Numbered from the stretch's first letter, positions 1 through 6,873 are shown. The stretch is 11,641 nt of DNA from Candidatus Albibeggiatoa sp. nov. BB20 (GCA_016744725.1 JADGDW010000006.1:1-11641), one strand, 5' to 3'. The notes: a model not told the origin generated them from the sequence alone. A program made the numbers and translations.

Positions 1-133
1 GACAGCCTCTATGACAAACCATATTTTCATACCATTGATTTTATTTTTATTTCTTAACTCTTAAAATAAATTTTGCCCAAATGAATTAATATTCTTTCTT
101 AAATCGACAAATAGCCCACTGATAATTGATTCC

Positions 134-1834
134 ATGAATGCACCTACCAAATTCCAAATTCAACCTCGTTTAGGCGAAATGCTTATTGCGGAACAACTGG
201 CTTCAGAACAAGATATTCAACGAGCCTTGGATTTCCAACAACGTTTTGGTGGACGTTTGGGAGCGGTATTGATTCGGATGGGAGCGATTTCTGAAGACAG
301 TTTATTGCAAATCTTATCCAAACAACTTGATTTACCAATCATCCACAGCAATAGTATTCCATTTGATGCGAGCCATCTATTGCAACAAATTGAAAATACA
401 GGGATTGAAAAAGATTGGTGGTTAGATCAAGAAGTGATTGTATGGGCAAATGAAGATGAAAGTTTGTATTGCATTGCTCGCAACCCATTAGACGAAACGC
501 TGCATGAAGTCTTTGAACATATTTACGCAGGACAGGAAATAAACTGGTATTTAGTTCGTAATCAAGATTTAGATCGCATTTTGGATGTATTGGCCAAAGC
601 CCAAGGTGATGGCGAGTTCGATAATGCGGATGACATCAATGTGTTACGTGAATTAGCTGAAGGTGCTCCCGTGGTTGAATTCGTGAATAATATGTTTTCA
701 CAGGCGATTGATCGCAGAGCTTCAGATGTACATGTTGAGCCAGAAGAACATACTTTTTTTGTACGTTATCGAGTTGATGGCGTGTTGCATGAACACATCA
801 ATTTACCCAAAGAACGATTTAACCCAATTGCCTCACGGATTAAATTAATTTCAGGTTTAGATATTGCGGAACGCCGATTGCCACAGGATGGGCGTTTGAA
901 TATTCGAGTCAGCGGCCAAGAATTAGATATTCGTGTCTCTTGTCTACCGGGTGTACATGGTGAATCTATCGTGATGCGATTGCTACCCAAGGAACGTGAA
1001 ACCAGTCGCTTACAACAATTGGGTTTTGCATCTGACCATTTACAAATGTTTGATAATTGGATTAATGAACCGCATGGGATTATTTTGGTTACAGGACCTA
1101 CAGGTTCGGGTAAATCAACCACTTTATATGCGGCATTGGATGCAGTAAATAACCGTTCACAAAAAATTATTACGGTTGAAGACCCTGTTGAATACCAGCT
1201 CAAAGGGATTACTCAGGTGCAAGCCCATAGTGATATTGGATTCACTTTTGCCAGTGCTTTGCGTTCAATTTTGCGCCAAGACCCTGATATTGTGATGATT
1301 GGTGAAATTCGTGACGTGGAAACCGCTGAAATTGCAATTCAAGCCTCACTCACAGGACATTTAGTCTTGTCCACATTACATACTAATGATTCGGTTAGTG
1401 CATTTACCCGTTTAGTTGATATGGGGGTTGAGCCATTTTTAGTCGCAACATCGGTTAAATCAGTGCAAGCCCAACGTTTAGTGCGCTGTTTATGTCCACA
1501 TTGCGCGATTCCCGACGAACCATTAGCCGATATTCAAGCCCGCACCCAGCAATTATTACCAGAACCATTGAAGGCGCAAGCGGCAAATTGGAAAAAGCCT
1601 GTCGGTTGCCATGAGTGCCAAGGGTCTGGATATAGAGGTCGAGTCGGTATTTATGAATTGGTTGAGGTTTCATCTGAATTGCAAAGTTTGGTTTTACAAC
1701 ATGCACCTGCACCCGAATTACGTAAAATAGCGAATGCTCAAGGTTATAGAACCTTACGTGAAGATGGCTGGATTAAAGCCTATCAAGGTATTACCAGTGT
1801 CGATGAAGTGTTGCGAATTACCAGTGAGCATTAA
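134..1834 (+). CDS. gspE: Type II secretion system assembly ATPase GspE (PulE/PilB superfamily)
   Basis: This is a cytoplasmic hexameric ATPase that powers assembly of the type II secretion pseudopilus. The 566 residues begin with an MshEN-like domain (about 10-70). The N2 domain follows, with the family stretch LRELAEGAPV near 171 and ASDVHVEP near 196. The RecA-like core has Walker A GPTGSGKST at 321-329, an Asp box around VEDPVEY (348-354), Walker B DPDIVMIGEIRD at 383-394, and a His box STLHTND at 413-419. A tetracysteine zinc motif is formed by C454/C457 and C492/C495. The CxxC-long loop-CxxC motif, full length and GspE-like N2 favour GspE over PilB or MshE, but a type IV pilus ATPase cannot be fully excluded. 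No gsp or pil partner lies next to it, so it appears solitary here. The ribosome binding site is weak. The start was chosen because the MshEN domain begins just after it. Confidence 0.88.
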   Translation: MNAPTKFQIQPRLGEMLIAEQLASEQDIQRALDFQQRFGGRLGAVLIRMGAISEDSLLQILSKQLDLPIIHSNSIPFDASHLLQQIENTGIEKDWWLDQEVIVWANEDESLYCIARNPLDETLHEVFEHIYAGQEINWYLVRNQDLDRILDVLAKAQGDGEFDNADDINVLRELAEGAPVVEFVNNMFSQAIDRRASDVHVEPEEHTFFVRYRVDGVLHEHINLPKERFNPIASRIKLISGLDIAERRLPQDGRLNIRVSGQELDIRVSCLPGVHGESIVMRLLPKERETSRLQQLGFASDHLQMFDNWINEPHGIILVTGPTGSGKSTTLYAALDAVNNRSQKIITVEDPVEYQLKGITQVQAHSDIGFTFASALRSILRQDPDIVMIGEIRDVETAEIAIQASLTGHLVLSTLHTNDSVSAFTRLVDMGVEPFLVATSVKSVQAQRLVRCLCPHCAIPDEPLADIQARTQQLLPEPLKAQAANWKKPVGCHECQGSGYRGRVGIYELVEVSSELQSLVLQHAPAPELRKIANAQGYRTLREDGWIKAYQGITSVDEVLRITSEH

Positions 1835-1893
1835 TACTTCACCTTACGTAAATAACAGAACTTTTCATTTTATGCAGGGTGTAATAGCATAGT

Positions 1894-1936
1894 GTTTTCC
1901 ACCAAAATAGGTGATACGCTTGGGATGGTGGAATAC
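1894..1936. repeat. Imperfect inverted repeat downstream of gspE
   Basis: GTTTTCCACC at 1894-1903 pairs with GGTGGAATAC at 1927-1936 (9 of 10 positions), with a 23-nt loop. The preceding bases (1876-1903) also look like half of a second, decayed palindrome (GGGTGTAATAGC ... TTTTCCACC). No T-run follows, so it is a poor intrinsic terminator. It resembles the dispersed GGTGGAATACGC-type palindromes I recall from many proteobacterial and cyanobacterial genomes. That resemblance is from memory and was not tested. Confidence 0.5.
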
Positions 1937-2268
1937 GGTGAGTGATAGTTTATTCATAATAACTAACATCAAAGGCTCATCTATTCCAGTCTACTCTTTC
2001 ACACTTTTTTCATTTTCGGAACATGAGTTAATACTTTAGATATTTTTCAGCAAATAACATAACTTTCAATACGATAATTTCTAAACCTAACTGAGCCAAT
2101 AGAAAAATCAAAGATCAGAAAGCCAAACGAGGTTAAGCAAAAAATCCTTGGCCGTGTTTGTACCCAAATCAACGTATATCTAATGCTTGCCTTTACGCTC
2201 TCATCTCTTACGTTGTACATACCATAATCACATTTCATAGAAACTGATAATCCCTTTATTAATCTCCT
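1937..2268. other. Long intergenic region without a supported gene
   Basis: This is the largest gene-free stretch, between gspE and the nifB regulatory sites. It is AT-rich, and short open frames on both strands have no recognisable protein character. One plus-strand frame (2078-2227) is open for about 49 codons before a TAA and encodes a KPNEVKQKI-like basic run followed by hydrophobic residues. It has no clear start and I could not match it to a family. I see no RNA gene here. Confidence 0.5.
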
Positions 2269-2284
2269 TGTATTTTTCAACACA
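2269..2284 (+). promoter_or_regulatory. Candidate NifA upstream activator site (TGT-N10-ACA)
   Basis: TGT at 2269-2271, ten bases, then ACA at 2282-2284 exactly match the NifA enhancer consensus. The site lies about 85 bp upstream of the candidate -24 GG, within the usual distance for NifA-activated promoters. The motif is short and could occur by chance. Its position relative to a sigma-54-like element and nifB is what makes it credible. Confidence 0.55.
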
Positions 2285-2367
2285 AAGTTTTCTATTTTCA
2301 ATGTTGCCTTTACTACAAAAAAAGCCGCATTTCAAATAATATCAAATAAAAACAATGAAATAAAATA

Positions 2368-2383
2368 AGGCATACTATTTGCG
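2368..2383 (+). promoter_or_regulatory. Candidate sigma-54 (-24/-12) promoter for the nifB operon
   Basis: AGGCATACTATTTGCG carries GG at 2369-2370 and GC at 2381-2382, exactly 10 nt apart as RpoN promoters require. It keeps the GGCA and TTGC cores of the consensus. Transcription would start near 2394, about 35 nt before the nifB ATG. With the upstream NifA-type site, this predicts NifA/sigma-54 control of the whole 2429-6287 operon. Confidence 0.7.
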
Positions 2384-2428
2384 CTACTGACTTAAGACAT
2401 TATTCAATTTTTGTATGAGGGTCAGGTT

Positions 2429-3925
2429 ATGACAGAAACAACGGCAAGCGGTTGTAGTGAATCATCTTGTGGCAGCTCGGATGACCAATTATCCCATTTA
2501 CCTGAACATATCCGCGAAAAAGTACACAATCACCCGTGTTATTCAGAACAAGCACATCACCATTTTGCTCGGATGCACGTTGCGGTCGCGCCTGCGTGTA
2601 ATATTCAGTGTAATTACTGTAATCGTAAATATGATTGTGCCAATGAGTCACGCCCCGGTGTTGTATCTGAATTATTAACCCCCGATCAAGCGATTAAAAA
2701 AACCTTGGTTGTGGCTTCTGAAATCCCTCAAATGACGGTATTGGGTATTGCAGGACCGGGCGACCCGCTTGCGAATCCAGAACGCACTTTTAAAACCTTT
2801 CGTGAATTATCCTCCACCGCGCCTGACATCAAATTATGTGTTTCAACTAATGGCTTGTCTTTGCCAGAGCACGTTGAAGAATTAAGCAAACACAATATCG
2901 ATCACGTTACGATTACGATTAACTGTCTTGACCCTGAAATCGGTGCAAAAATTTATCCTTGGATTTTCTGGAATAACCGTCGTATCAAAGGTGTGAAAGC
3001 CGCGAAGATTTTGATTGAGCAACAGCAAAAAGGGCTGGAAATGCTCACTGCAAAAGGCATTTTAGTTAAAGTGAACTCGGTGATGATTCCCGGTGTGAAT
3101 GACAAACATTTAGCTGAAGTGTCTAAGGTTGTAAAAGCGAAAGGCGCGTTTTTACACAATATTATGCCGTTGATTTCTGAGCCAGAACATGGCACGTATT
3201 ACGGTTTGATGGAACAACGCGGCCCAACTCAAGCTGAATTGAAAGAGTTACAAGATTCGTGTGAAGGCGATATGAATATGATGCGCCATTGTCGTCAATG
3301 TCGTGCGGATGCAGTTGGCTTATTGGGTGAAGATCGTGGCTCAGAATTCACTTTAGATAAAATTGAAGCGATGGAAATTGATTATTCAGCCGCGATGGAA
3401 AAACGCAAAGTAGTACACGATGGCATCGAAGCAGAATTAGCTCGCCAACAAGCGGAAAAAGAACAAGGCGTACAGTTTGTATCATTGGATTCATTGCGTA
3501 AAACAGCTAAGCCTCAACCAAAATTACGTTCTGTATTGATGGCGGTAGCGACGCAAGGTGGCGGCATTATTAATCAGCATTTTGGCCATGCGAAAGAATT
3601 CTTAATTTATGAAGTAGCACAAGATAATGTGAAGCTAGTCGGTCATGCGAAAACTGAATTGTATTGCAGTGGTGGTGGCGATAGTTGCGGTGATGGCGAA
3701 ACCGTATTGCAAAAACTGATTCGTTCTTTAGAAGGTTGTGAAGTGGTGCTCAGTGCGAAAATTGGCTATGAACCTTGGGATCAGTTAGAAGCAGCGGGCA
3801 TCACTCCAAACAGTGAACATGCAATGGAATCAATTGAAGAAGCATTATTAATAGTTCATAAAGAAATGGCTGAAAGTGGTGCATTAAATGAGAAACCAGA
3901 AGCGGGTTTGAGAGCGACAGCTTAA
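2429..3925 (+). CDS. nifB: Nitrogenase cofactor biosynthesis protein NifB (radical SAM + NifX-like domain)
   Basis: NifB is a radical SAM enzyme that fuses two [4Fe-4S] clusters and inserts the central carbide and a sulfur, giving NifB-co, the precursor of FeMo-co. From the ATG at 2429 the protein has 498 residues. The SAM-cluster motif is C57-x3-C61-x2-C64 (ACNIQCNYCNRKYDC), followed by ESRPGVVSE and GIAGPGDPLAN (near 106-116). RHCRQCRADAVG near 283 is the conserved C-terminal CxxC region of the core. A NifX/NafY-like domain (about 366-460, with GGGIINQHFGHAKEF) is fused at the C-terminus, the usual proteobacterial two-domain form. I prefer ATG 2429 to an in-frame TTG at 2411 because GAGGG lies at the right distance upstream. 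It leads a seven-gene operon behind the sigma-54-type promoter. Confidence 0.97.
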   Translation: MTETTASGCSESSCGSSDDQLSHLPEHIREKVHNHPCYSEQAHHHFARMHVAVAPACNIQCNYCNRKYDCANESRPGVVSELLTPDQAIKKTLVVASEIPQMTVLGIAGPGDPLANPERTFKTFRELSSTAPDIKLCVSTNGLSLPEHVEELSKHNIDHVTITINCLDPEIGAKIYPWIFWNNRRIKGVKAAKILIEQQQKGLEMLTAKGILVKVNSVMIPGVNDKHLAEVSKVVKAKGAFLHNIMPLISEPEHGTYYGLMEQRGPTQAELKELQDSCEGDMNMMRHCRQCRADAVGLLGEDRGSEFTLDKIEAMEIDYSAAMEKRKVVHDGIEAELARQQAEKEQGVQFVSLDSLRKTAKPQPKLRSVLMAVATQGGGIINQHFGHAKEFLIYEVAQDNVKLVGHAKTELYCSGGGDSCGDGETVLQKLIRSLEGCEVVLSAKIGYEPWDQLEAAGITPNSEHAMESIEEALLIVHKEMAESGALNEKPEAGLRATA

Positions 3926-3945
3926 TTTAATATTTTTAGTTTTTT

Positions 3946-4010
3946 AGGATTGGCAGTCCTGTGATATGGCAAATTTGGAATAACTACAAAAATTTAGGAC
4001 TGCCCGTCCT
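3946..4010. repeat. Palindromic repeat, copy 1 (nifB-ferredoxin gap)
   Basis: AGGATTGGCAGTCCT (3946-3960) and AGGACTGCCCGTCCT (3996-4010) are inverted copies matching at 13 of 15 positions, separated by 35 nt. They could form one long hairpin. Each arm is also a small hairpin itself (AGGAC...GTCCT). The sequence matches copy 2 at 4816-4848. Its place between nifB and the ferredoxin could affect mRNA processing or read-through, but there is no T-run to make it a simple terminator. Confidence 0.75.
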
Positions 4011-4025
4011 CGGAGAAGAATAATC

Positions 4026-4307
4026 ATGGCATTACAAATTGTTCAAGCGTGTGTGAATTGCTGGGCGTGCCAACCTTTATGCCCCAGCGAAGCGATTTAT
4101 GAAGCAAAACCTCATTTCTTAATCGATGAGAAAAAATGTACTGAATGTGACGGTGATTTTGCTGATGCACAATGTGCCAGTATTTGCCCGATAGAAGAGG
4201 CGATTGTAGATAGTGAAGGGGTGGCAATAAATCCTTATGGTTCATTGACCAATATCCCATTAGAGCAGCTTAGAAAATACGGCATTATCGACAAATTAGC
4301 CGCTTAA
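4026..4307 (+). CDS. 2[4Fe-4S] ferredoxin, Allochromatium type, nif-associated
   Basis: This small (93 aa) electron-transfer protein probably supplies low-potential electrons to nitrogenase or to NifB. Cluster one is C9-x2-C12-x2-C15-x3-C19-P. Cluster two is C38-x2-C41-x8-C50-x3-C54-P. The eight-residue spacer in the second motif, instead of two, is the mark of the Allochromatium vinosum type of bacterial ferredoxin, whose clusters have very negative potentials. GGAGAAG at 4012-4018 is a strong ribosome binding site for this ATG. A gene of this class (fdxN and relatives) commonly follows nifB, and NifB needs an electron donor. The gene name fdxN is plausible but not certain. Confidence 0.9.
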   Translation: MALQIVQACVNCWACQPLCPSEAIYEAKPHFLIDEKKCTECDGDFADAQCASICPIEEAIVDSEGVAINPYGSLTNIPLEQLRKYGIIDKLAA

Positions 4308-4332
4308 ATTTGAATGTGTAAAAGGAATGTAA

Positions 4333-4806
4333 ATGGATACCGCAGCATTAGTTATTGATGAAAATGATGAGTTATTAAAAAGTCCGTTAGCTTTAGAAAT
4401 GGTTAAACAACTTCGGGCTTTAGATGCTTATGATGTGTATGCAGAGTTTAATGATGCACAAGTATTAGACCCTGTCATTAAGACTAAAGAGCGTCGTCGT
4501 GAAATTCCTGTGATTGGTGATCCTGATGAAGAAACGCTTTCTCAGGTTAAAGCTTACTACAATGCGTTGTCCAGTTTAATCGAGACTAAAACAGGTTTGA
4601 TGGCTGTGCCCATGGTGAATTTAAGTCATGAAGGGTTTGGACGGGCGTTGATTATGGTTGGCAAGCTTGTGATTGTAGATAAAGTGTTGCGTGATGTGCA
4701 TCGTTTTGGATTTAAAAGCTTAGCGGCTTTGGTTGAGGATTCAGTCAAAATCGTTGATAAAGCGGCTGAGTTAGCTGATAAATATCGTGAAGTGGCAGAA
4801 TTATAA
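4333..4806 (+). CDS. NifX-associated nitrogen fixation protein (DUF269 family)
   Basis: This 157-aa soluble protein matches the NifX-associated DUF269 family, found almost only in nif clusters, often beside nifX or fdxB. Supporting features are the N-terminal SPLALEMVKQLRALDAYDVY stretch, then YYNALSSLIETKTGLMAVPMV in the centre and VGKLVIVDKVLRDVHRFGF. The C-terminal helix is KAAELADKYREVAEL. Its biochemical role is not established; a part in cofactor trafficking or maturation is usually inferred from genome context. AAAGGAA lies just before the ATG. It is 25 nt after the ferredoxin gene, within the same operon. Confidence 0.9.
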   Translation: MDTAALVIDENDELLKSPLALEMVKQLRALDAYDVYAEFNDAQVLDPVIKTKERRREIPVIGDPDEETLSQVKAYYNALSSLIETKTGLMAVPMVNLSHEGFGRALIMVGKLVIVDKVLRDVHRFGFKSLAALVEDSVKIVDKAAELADKYREVAEL

Positions 4807-4815
4807 ATGATAGCG

Positions 4816-4848
4816 AGGATTGGCGGTTGCCCAAACACTGCCAATCCT
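4816..4848. repeat. Palindromic repeat, copy 2 (DUF269-CCE_0567 gap)
   Basis: AGGATTGGCGGT (4816-4827) pairs with ACTGCCAATCCT (4837-4848) at 11 of 12 positions, the exception being a possible G-T wobble, across a 9-nt loop. The arms match those of copy 1 at 3946-4010, but the loop is much shorter. It lies directly after the stop of the preceding gene, in a gap of about 80 bp. No T-run follows immediately. Confidence 0.8.
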
Positions 4849-4887
4849 AAGTATTTTAAGCTGTTTACAATTTTTTGGAGAACTAAG

Positions 4888-5094
4888 ATGACAGACGAAG
4901 AACTTAAAGTTCTAAAAAAAGACGTGGCTAAGAAGAAACGTATTGCGACAGAATGGGCTTCACAATTACATGATTTAGTGGAAGATAGCTTGCCCGCAGG
5001 ATTTGAAAAAATACCCGAATTGGCTCAATCAACTTATGAAGCCTGTCAGGAATGGGAAAAATCTAATAACGCCTATCAAGCAGCGCAACAGTAA
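4888..5094 (+). CDS. CCE_0567-type nif-associated small helical protein (Rop-like)
   Basis: This 68-aa, highly charged, almost entirely helical protein has the pattern of the CCE_0567/Rop-like family, short helical hairpins encoded in nif clusters. The first helix is TDEELKVLKKDVAKKKRIATEW, broken here as TDEELKVLKKD then VAKKKRIATEW. A short turn LPAGFEKIPEL separates it from a second helix (STYEACQEWEKSNNAY). A structurally studied cyanobacterial homologue is described as metal-binding, but the function is unknown. The frame is open upstream to an ATG at 4807, but that extension would translate the palindromic repeat. TTGGAG lies about 7 nt before the ATG at 4888, so I chose that start. Confidence 0.85.
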   Translation: MTDEELKVLKKDVAKKKRIATEWASQLHDLVEDSLPAGFEKIPELAQSTYEACQEWEKSNNAYQAAQQ

Positions 5095-5106
5095 GGAATG
5101 TCAGCC

Positions 5107-5424
5107 ATGAGCAATATTACGGGATTAACGCGTGGTGGCGTTGAATGGGAACCTACTTTTGTTACTGAATTAAATGCCGTCACCTGTATTGGCTGTGGAC
5201 GCTGCTATAAAGTTTGTCCACGCGATGTATTCACTTTGGCTGAACGCTCTGAAGTTTTAGGCGATGAAGACCTTGATGATGATTATGATGACGACGATGA
5301 TGATGACGATAACATGATGGTGATGACACTTGAAAATGCCATGGACTGTATTGGTTGTGGGGCATGTTCTCGGGTCTGTCCTAAGAAATGTCATACCCAT
5401 AAAGCATTACCTGTAGCGGCTTAA
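5107..5424 (+). CDS. fdxB: Nif-specific ferredoxin III FdxB
   Basis: This is a dicluster ferredoxin of nif clusters, thought to donate electrons to nitrogenase or cofactor assembly. From ATG 5107 it has 105 residues. The family N-terminus is MSNITGLTRGGVEWEP. Cluster motifs are C27-x2-C30-x2-C33-x3-C37-P and C81-x2-C84-x2-C87-x3-C91-P, with an extra Cys at 95 in KKCHTHK. Between them lies an acidic linker (53-68), nearly all Asp, encoded by GAT/GAC repeats. The alternative ATG at 5098 abuts the AAGGA at 5093-5097 with no spacing, so 5107 (about 9 nt after it) is the more likely start. The gap to the previous gene is 12 nt. Confidence 0.93.
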   Translation: MSNITGLTRGGVEWEPTFVTELNAVTCIGCGRCYKVCPRDVFTLAERSEVLGDEDLDDDYDDDDDDDDNMMVMTLENAMDCIGCGACSRVCPKKCHTHKALPVAA

Positions 5425-5426
5425 TC

Positions 5427-5801
5427 ATGTCAGAATCTGATATTCAACAGCGTGTGGCAGCAACACAAGCATTTGGTCAAGCAACGTGTGAAGCCATGCG
5501 TAATGTATTGGTAAAAGAAGGTTTTGCCGATGGTCAGCAACGTATCGGTGATTTTAACCTCGCCACATTTGAAATCATCAAAGACCCTTACGACGGTAGT
5601 GAGAGTTTAAAAGGGATGTGGGATGGTCAGAATGGTGGTTATGGCAGTATTTTGTTATATCCAAATGGCATGATGTACGCCGAAGTTGACGTGATTCAAA
5701 TTCATCCTAATAAACCCAAATGGTTTGTTGAAGCGGTGACGGCTTGGGGACGCGCTGAGAATATTAAAACTGAGCTTAAGTTATTACCCTCGCTAGGCTA
5801 A
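5427..5801 (+). CDS. Unrecognised nif-operon protein (124 aa)
   Basis: I do not recognise this family. The 124-residue protein starts 2 nt after the fdxB stop, so translation is probably coupled and it should share the nif promoter. It is soluble, with no signal peptide or membrane segment. The N-terminal 35 residues look helical (QQRVAATQAFGQATCEAMRN). The middle is rich in Gly and aromatics (KGMWDGQNGGYGSILLYPNG), followed by beta-like stretches (MMYAEVDVIQIHPN) and a terminal helix. It has a single Cys (in TCEAM), so it is not NifQ, which is longer and ends in a four-Cys molybdenum motif. It may be a small accessory factor in cofactor assembly or electron transfer, inferred only from position. 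Confidence 0.8.
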   Translation: MSESDIQQRVAATQAFGQATCEAMRNVLVKEGFADGQQRIGDFNLATFEIIKDPYDGSESLKGMWDGQNGGYGSILLYPNGMMYAEVDVIQIHPNKPKWFVEAVTAWGRAENIKTELKLLPSLG

Positions 5802-5814
5802 TCTAATGCAGGAG

Positions 5815-5832
5815 TGCAAAACTCGTTTTGCA
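5815..5832. repeat. Perfect hairpin in the gap between the two unnamed nif-operon genes
   Basis: TGCAAAA (5815-5821) and TTTTGCA (5826-5832) form a perfect 7-bp stem around the tetraloop CTCG. It lies in the 57-nt gap before the 142-aa gene. No T-run follows. It could be a minor processing or stability element, or chance in AT-rich DNA. Confidence 0.45.
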
Positions 5833-5858
5833 AAATCACACTTACAAAAGGCTAAACA

Positions 5859-6287
5859 ATGGAATTCAGTAACGCCCGTGTCATTATTTATCATAAACAA
5901 AAAACCAGTGCTAAAACCTTATTTTTAAGCATTAATAAGAGCGTTTGTTTGTTCGATGGCTTGCCTGATTTATCTTCTTTGCTTGATTTAGATGCTGTCA
6001 GCGATGATAAAGTTGCATTACATCCTGCGGCAATTATCAGCGATGCAGAACAACGATTAGGTTTAGACAAGGGCAGTTTAGAGTTAGACAGTGAATTTCA
6101 AGCCGTAGTCGACGCACCCGATCAAAACTTGACCATCTTTTTGCTGCGCACCATGTACGTTGACCCTCCGTGTGATGAAGTCGCAGAACATGAGGGGCGT
6201 TTTATCGCCATTACTGATGCTCGCACTTATCCGCAAACCGAACTCGAATTATTAAGACGCGCTTATGAGGCGATTATGGAAGGCTAG
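5859..6287 (+). CDS. Unrecognised nif-operon protein (142 aa)
   Basis: I do not recognise this protein. It is acidic and soluble, with a beta-like N-terminus (ARVIIYHKQKTSAKTLFLSI) and an Asp/Leu-rich segment (LPDLSSLLDLDAVSDDKV). A second beta-like stretch is LTIFLLRTMYVDPPCDEV, and the C-terminal helix is TELELLRRAYEAIMEG. It has two cysteines, one in NKSVCLF and one in DPPCDEV. AAAAGG lies about 9 nt before the ATG. It is the last gene of the same-strand run from nifB, so it is probably co-transcribed, though a 57-nt gap with a hairpin precedes it. A nitrogenase-linked role is inferred only from context. Confidence 0.78.
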   Translation: MEFSNARVIIYHKQKTSAKTLFLSINKSVCLFDGLPDLSSLLDLDAVSDDKVALHPAAIISDAEQRLGLDKGSLELDSEFQAVVDAPDQNLTIFLLRTMYVDPPCDEVAEHEGRFIAITDARTYPQTELELLRRAYEAIMEG

Positions 6288-6296
6288 CGTTTTCTG

Positions 6297-6329
6297 TGCT
6301 CTCGTTATTGCTGTGTTGTTACGAGAGCA
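6297..6329 (+). terminator. Stem-loop just after the nif operon
   Basis: TGCTCTCGT (6297-6305) and ACGAGAGCA (6321-6329) form a perfect 9-bp stem with a 15-nt loop, starting about 10 nt after the stop of the last plus-strand gene. The position suits an operon end. The T-tract of an intrinsic terminator is missing, so it may instead protect the 3' end or need Rho. Confidence 0.35.
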
Positions 6330-6387
6330 AGCACGGGTGTATTTATGCGTTATTTCATGCAATAGGTGGAATGAGAAAATTCAAAGT

Positions 6388-6729
6388 CTATAGTTTTTTT
6401 AAAATATCGTCTAAGTCTTCTTTGCGGTTCATTTCAATTTGGATGGTTTTTCCGTCATCGGTTTTAAGTGTTATTTTGATGCGGGGTGGCACAACAAATT
6501 TCCAATAAACATCTGAAATAAATGAAATAGTAGCTTTTATATTTTCTGGTTTGGTTATTAATCTTAGTTTGTCAAATAAGCCGCCTTTTGCGCCACGCAT
6601 CACGTCGTCAGGCTCGCATAATTCTGCACTTTCTACCATATCACTATCGCTTAATTCGCGTAATAGTGCCTGTAAATCTTGTTCAGATTCTGCAAAATCA
6701 CCTACATCTAGCAATAATTCAGTTGACAT
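6388..6729 (-). CDS. EACC1-type effector-associated constant component
   Basis: This 113-aa protein matches the pattern I know for the effector-associated constant component EACC1, a small accessory protein encoded beside caspase, trypsin and similar effectors in predicted bacterial conflict systems. The N-terminal strand-helix part is ELLLDVGDFAESEQDLQALL, and the central EAGAKG-like piece is MRGAKGGLFD. The C-terminal half ends with two beta strands carrying charged residues (PRIKITLKTDDGKTIQIEM) and a helix (KEDLDDILKKL). It lies downstream of the caspase-LRR gene on the same strand. A good ribosome binding site (AGAGGTGAT) precedes the ATG. The role, probably regulating or linking the effector, is inferred from family context. 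Confidence 0.75.
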   Translation of the reverse strand: MSTELLLDVGDFAESEQDLQALLRELSDSDMVESAELCEPDDVMRGAKGGLFDKLRLITKPENIKATISFISDVYWKFVVPPRIKITLKTDDGKTIQIEMNRKEDLDDILKKL

Positions 6730-6758
6730 AATATCACCTCTTGATAATGAGTTCTAAA

Positions 6759-6764
6759 ATTATA
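6759..6764 (-). promoter_or_regulatory. Possible -10 element for the EACC1 gene
   Basis: Read on the minus strand this is TATAAT, about 30 nt upstream of the EACC1 ATG. No good -35 hexamer lies at 16-18 nt, so support is limited. The 144-bp gap after the caspase gene is otherwise featureless, and it leaves room for a separate promoter. Confidence 0.3.
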
Positions 6765-6873
6765 ACACATTGAATATATTGAAATCATAACTAATCGGTG
6801 GGGTTGGTTTTTCTCGTTATGATATACGAAAACTGCCCTTCAAAGTCTCTTGTATTTCTGAAATGCGCTTAGC

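Noticed and set aside
1..57. Possible C-terminus of an upstream gene, open from the left edge to TAA at 55-57
   Set aside because: Two of the three frames are open over this short stretch, so no frame can be chosen.
766..1203. Long minus-strand open frame inside gspE
   Set aside because: Antisense shadow of a strongly conserved ATPase frame.
2078..2227. Possible transposase remnant in the plus frame
   Set aside because: The basic-then-hydrophobic translation vaguely recalls a transposase C-terminus, but I could not tie it to any family and there are no flanking inverted repeats.
2047..2301. 84-codon minus-strand open frame in the gspE-nifB gap
   Set aside because: Basic, low-complexity translation with no recognised family or ribosome binding site, and it overlaps the candidate NifA site. 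Most likely chance in AT-rich DNA.
2411..2428. Upstream TTG start for nifB
   Set aside because: It lies on or before the GAGGG ribosome binding site that serves ATG 2429.
4807..4887. N-terminal extension of the CCE_0567-type protein
   Set aside because: It would translate the palindromic repeat, and TTGGAG correctly spaces ATG 4888.
6296..6508. Plus-strand 70-codon frame
   Set aside because: Overlaps the EACC1 gene antisense, starts inside a stem-loop, and has no protein-like features.
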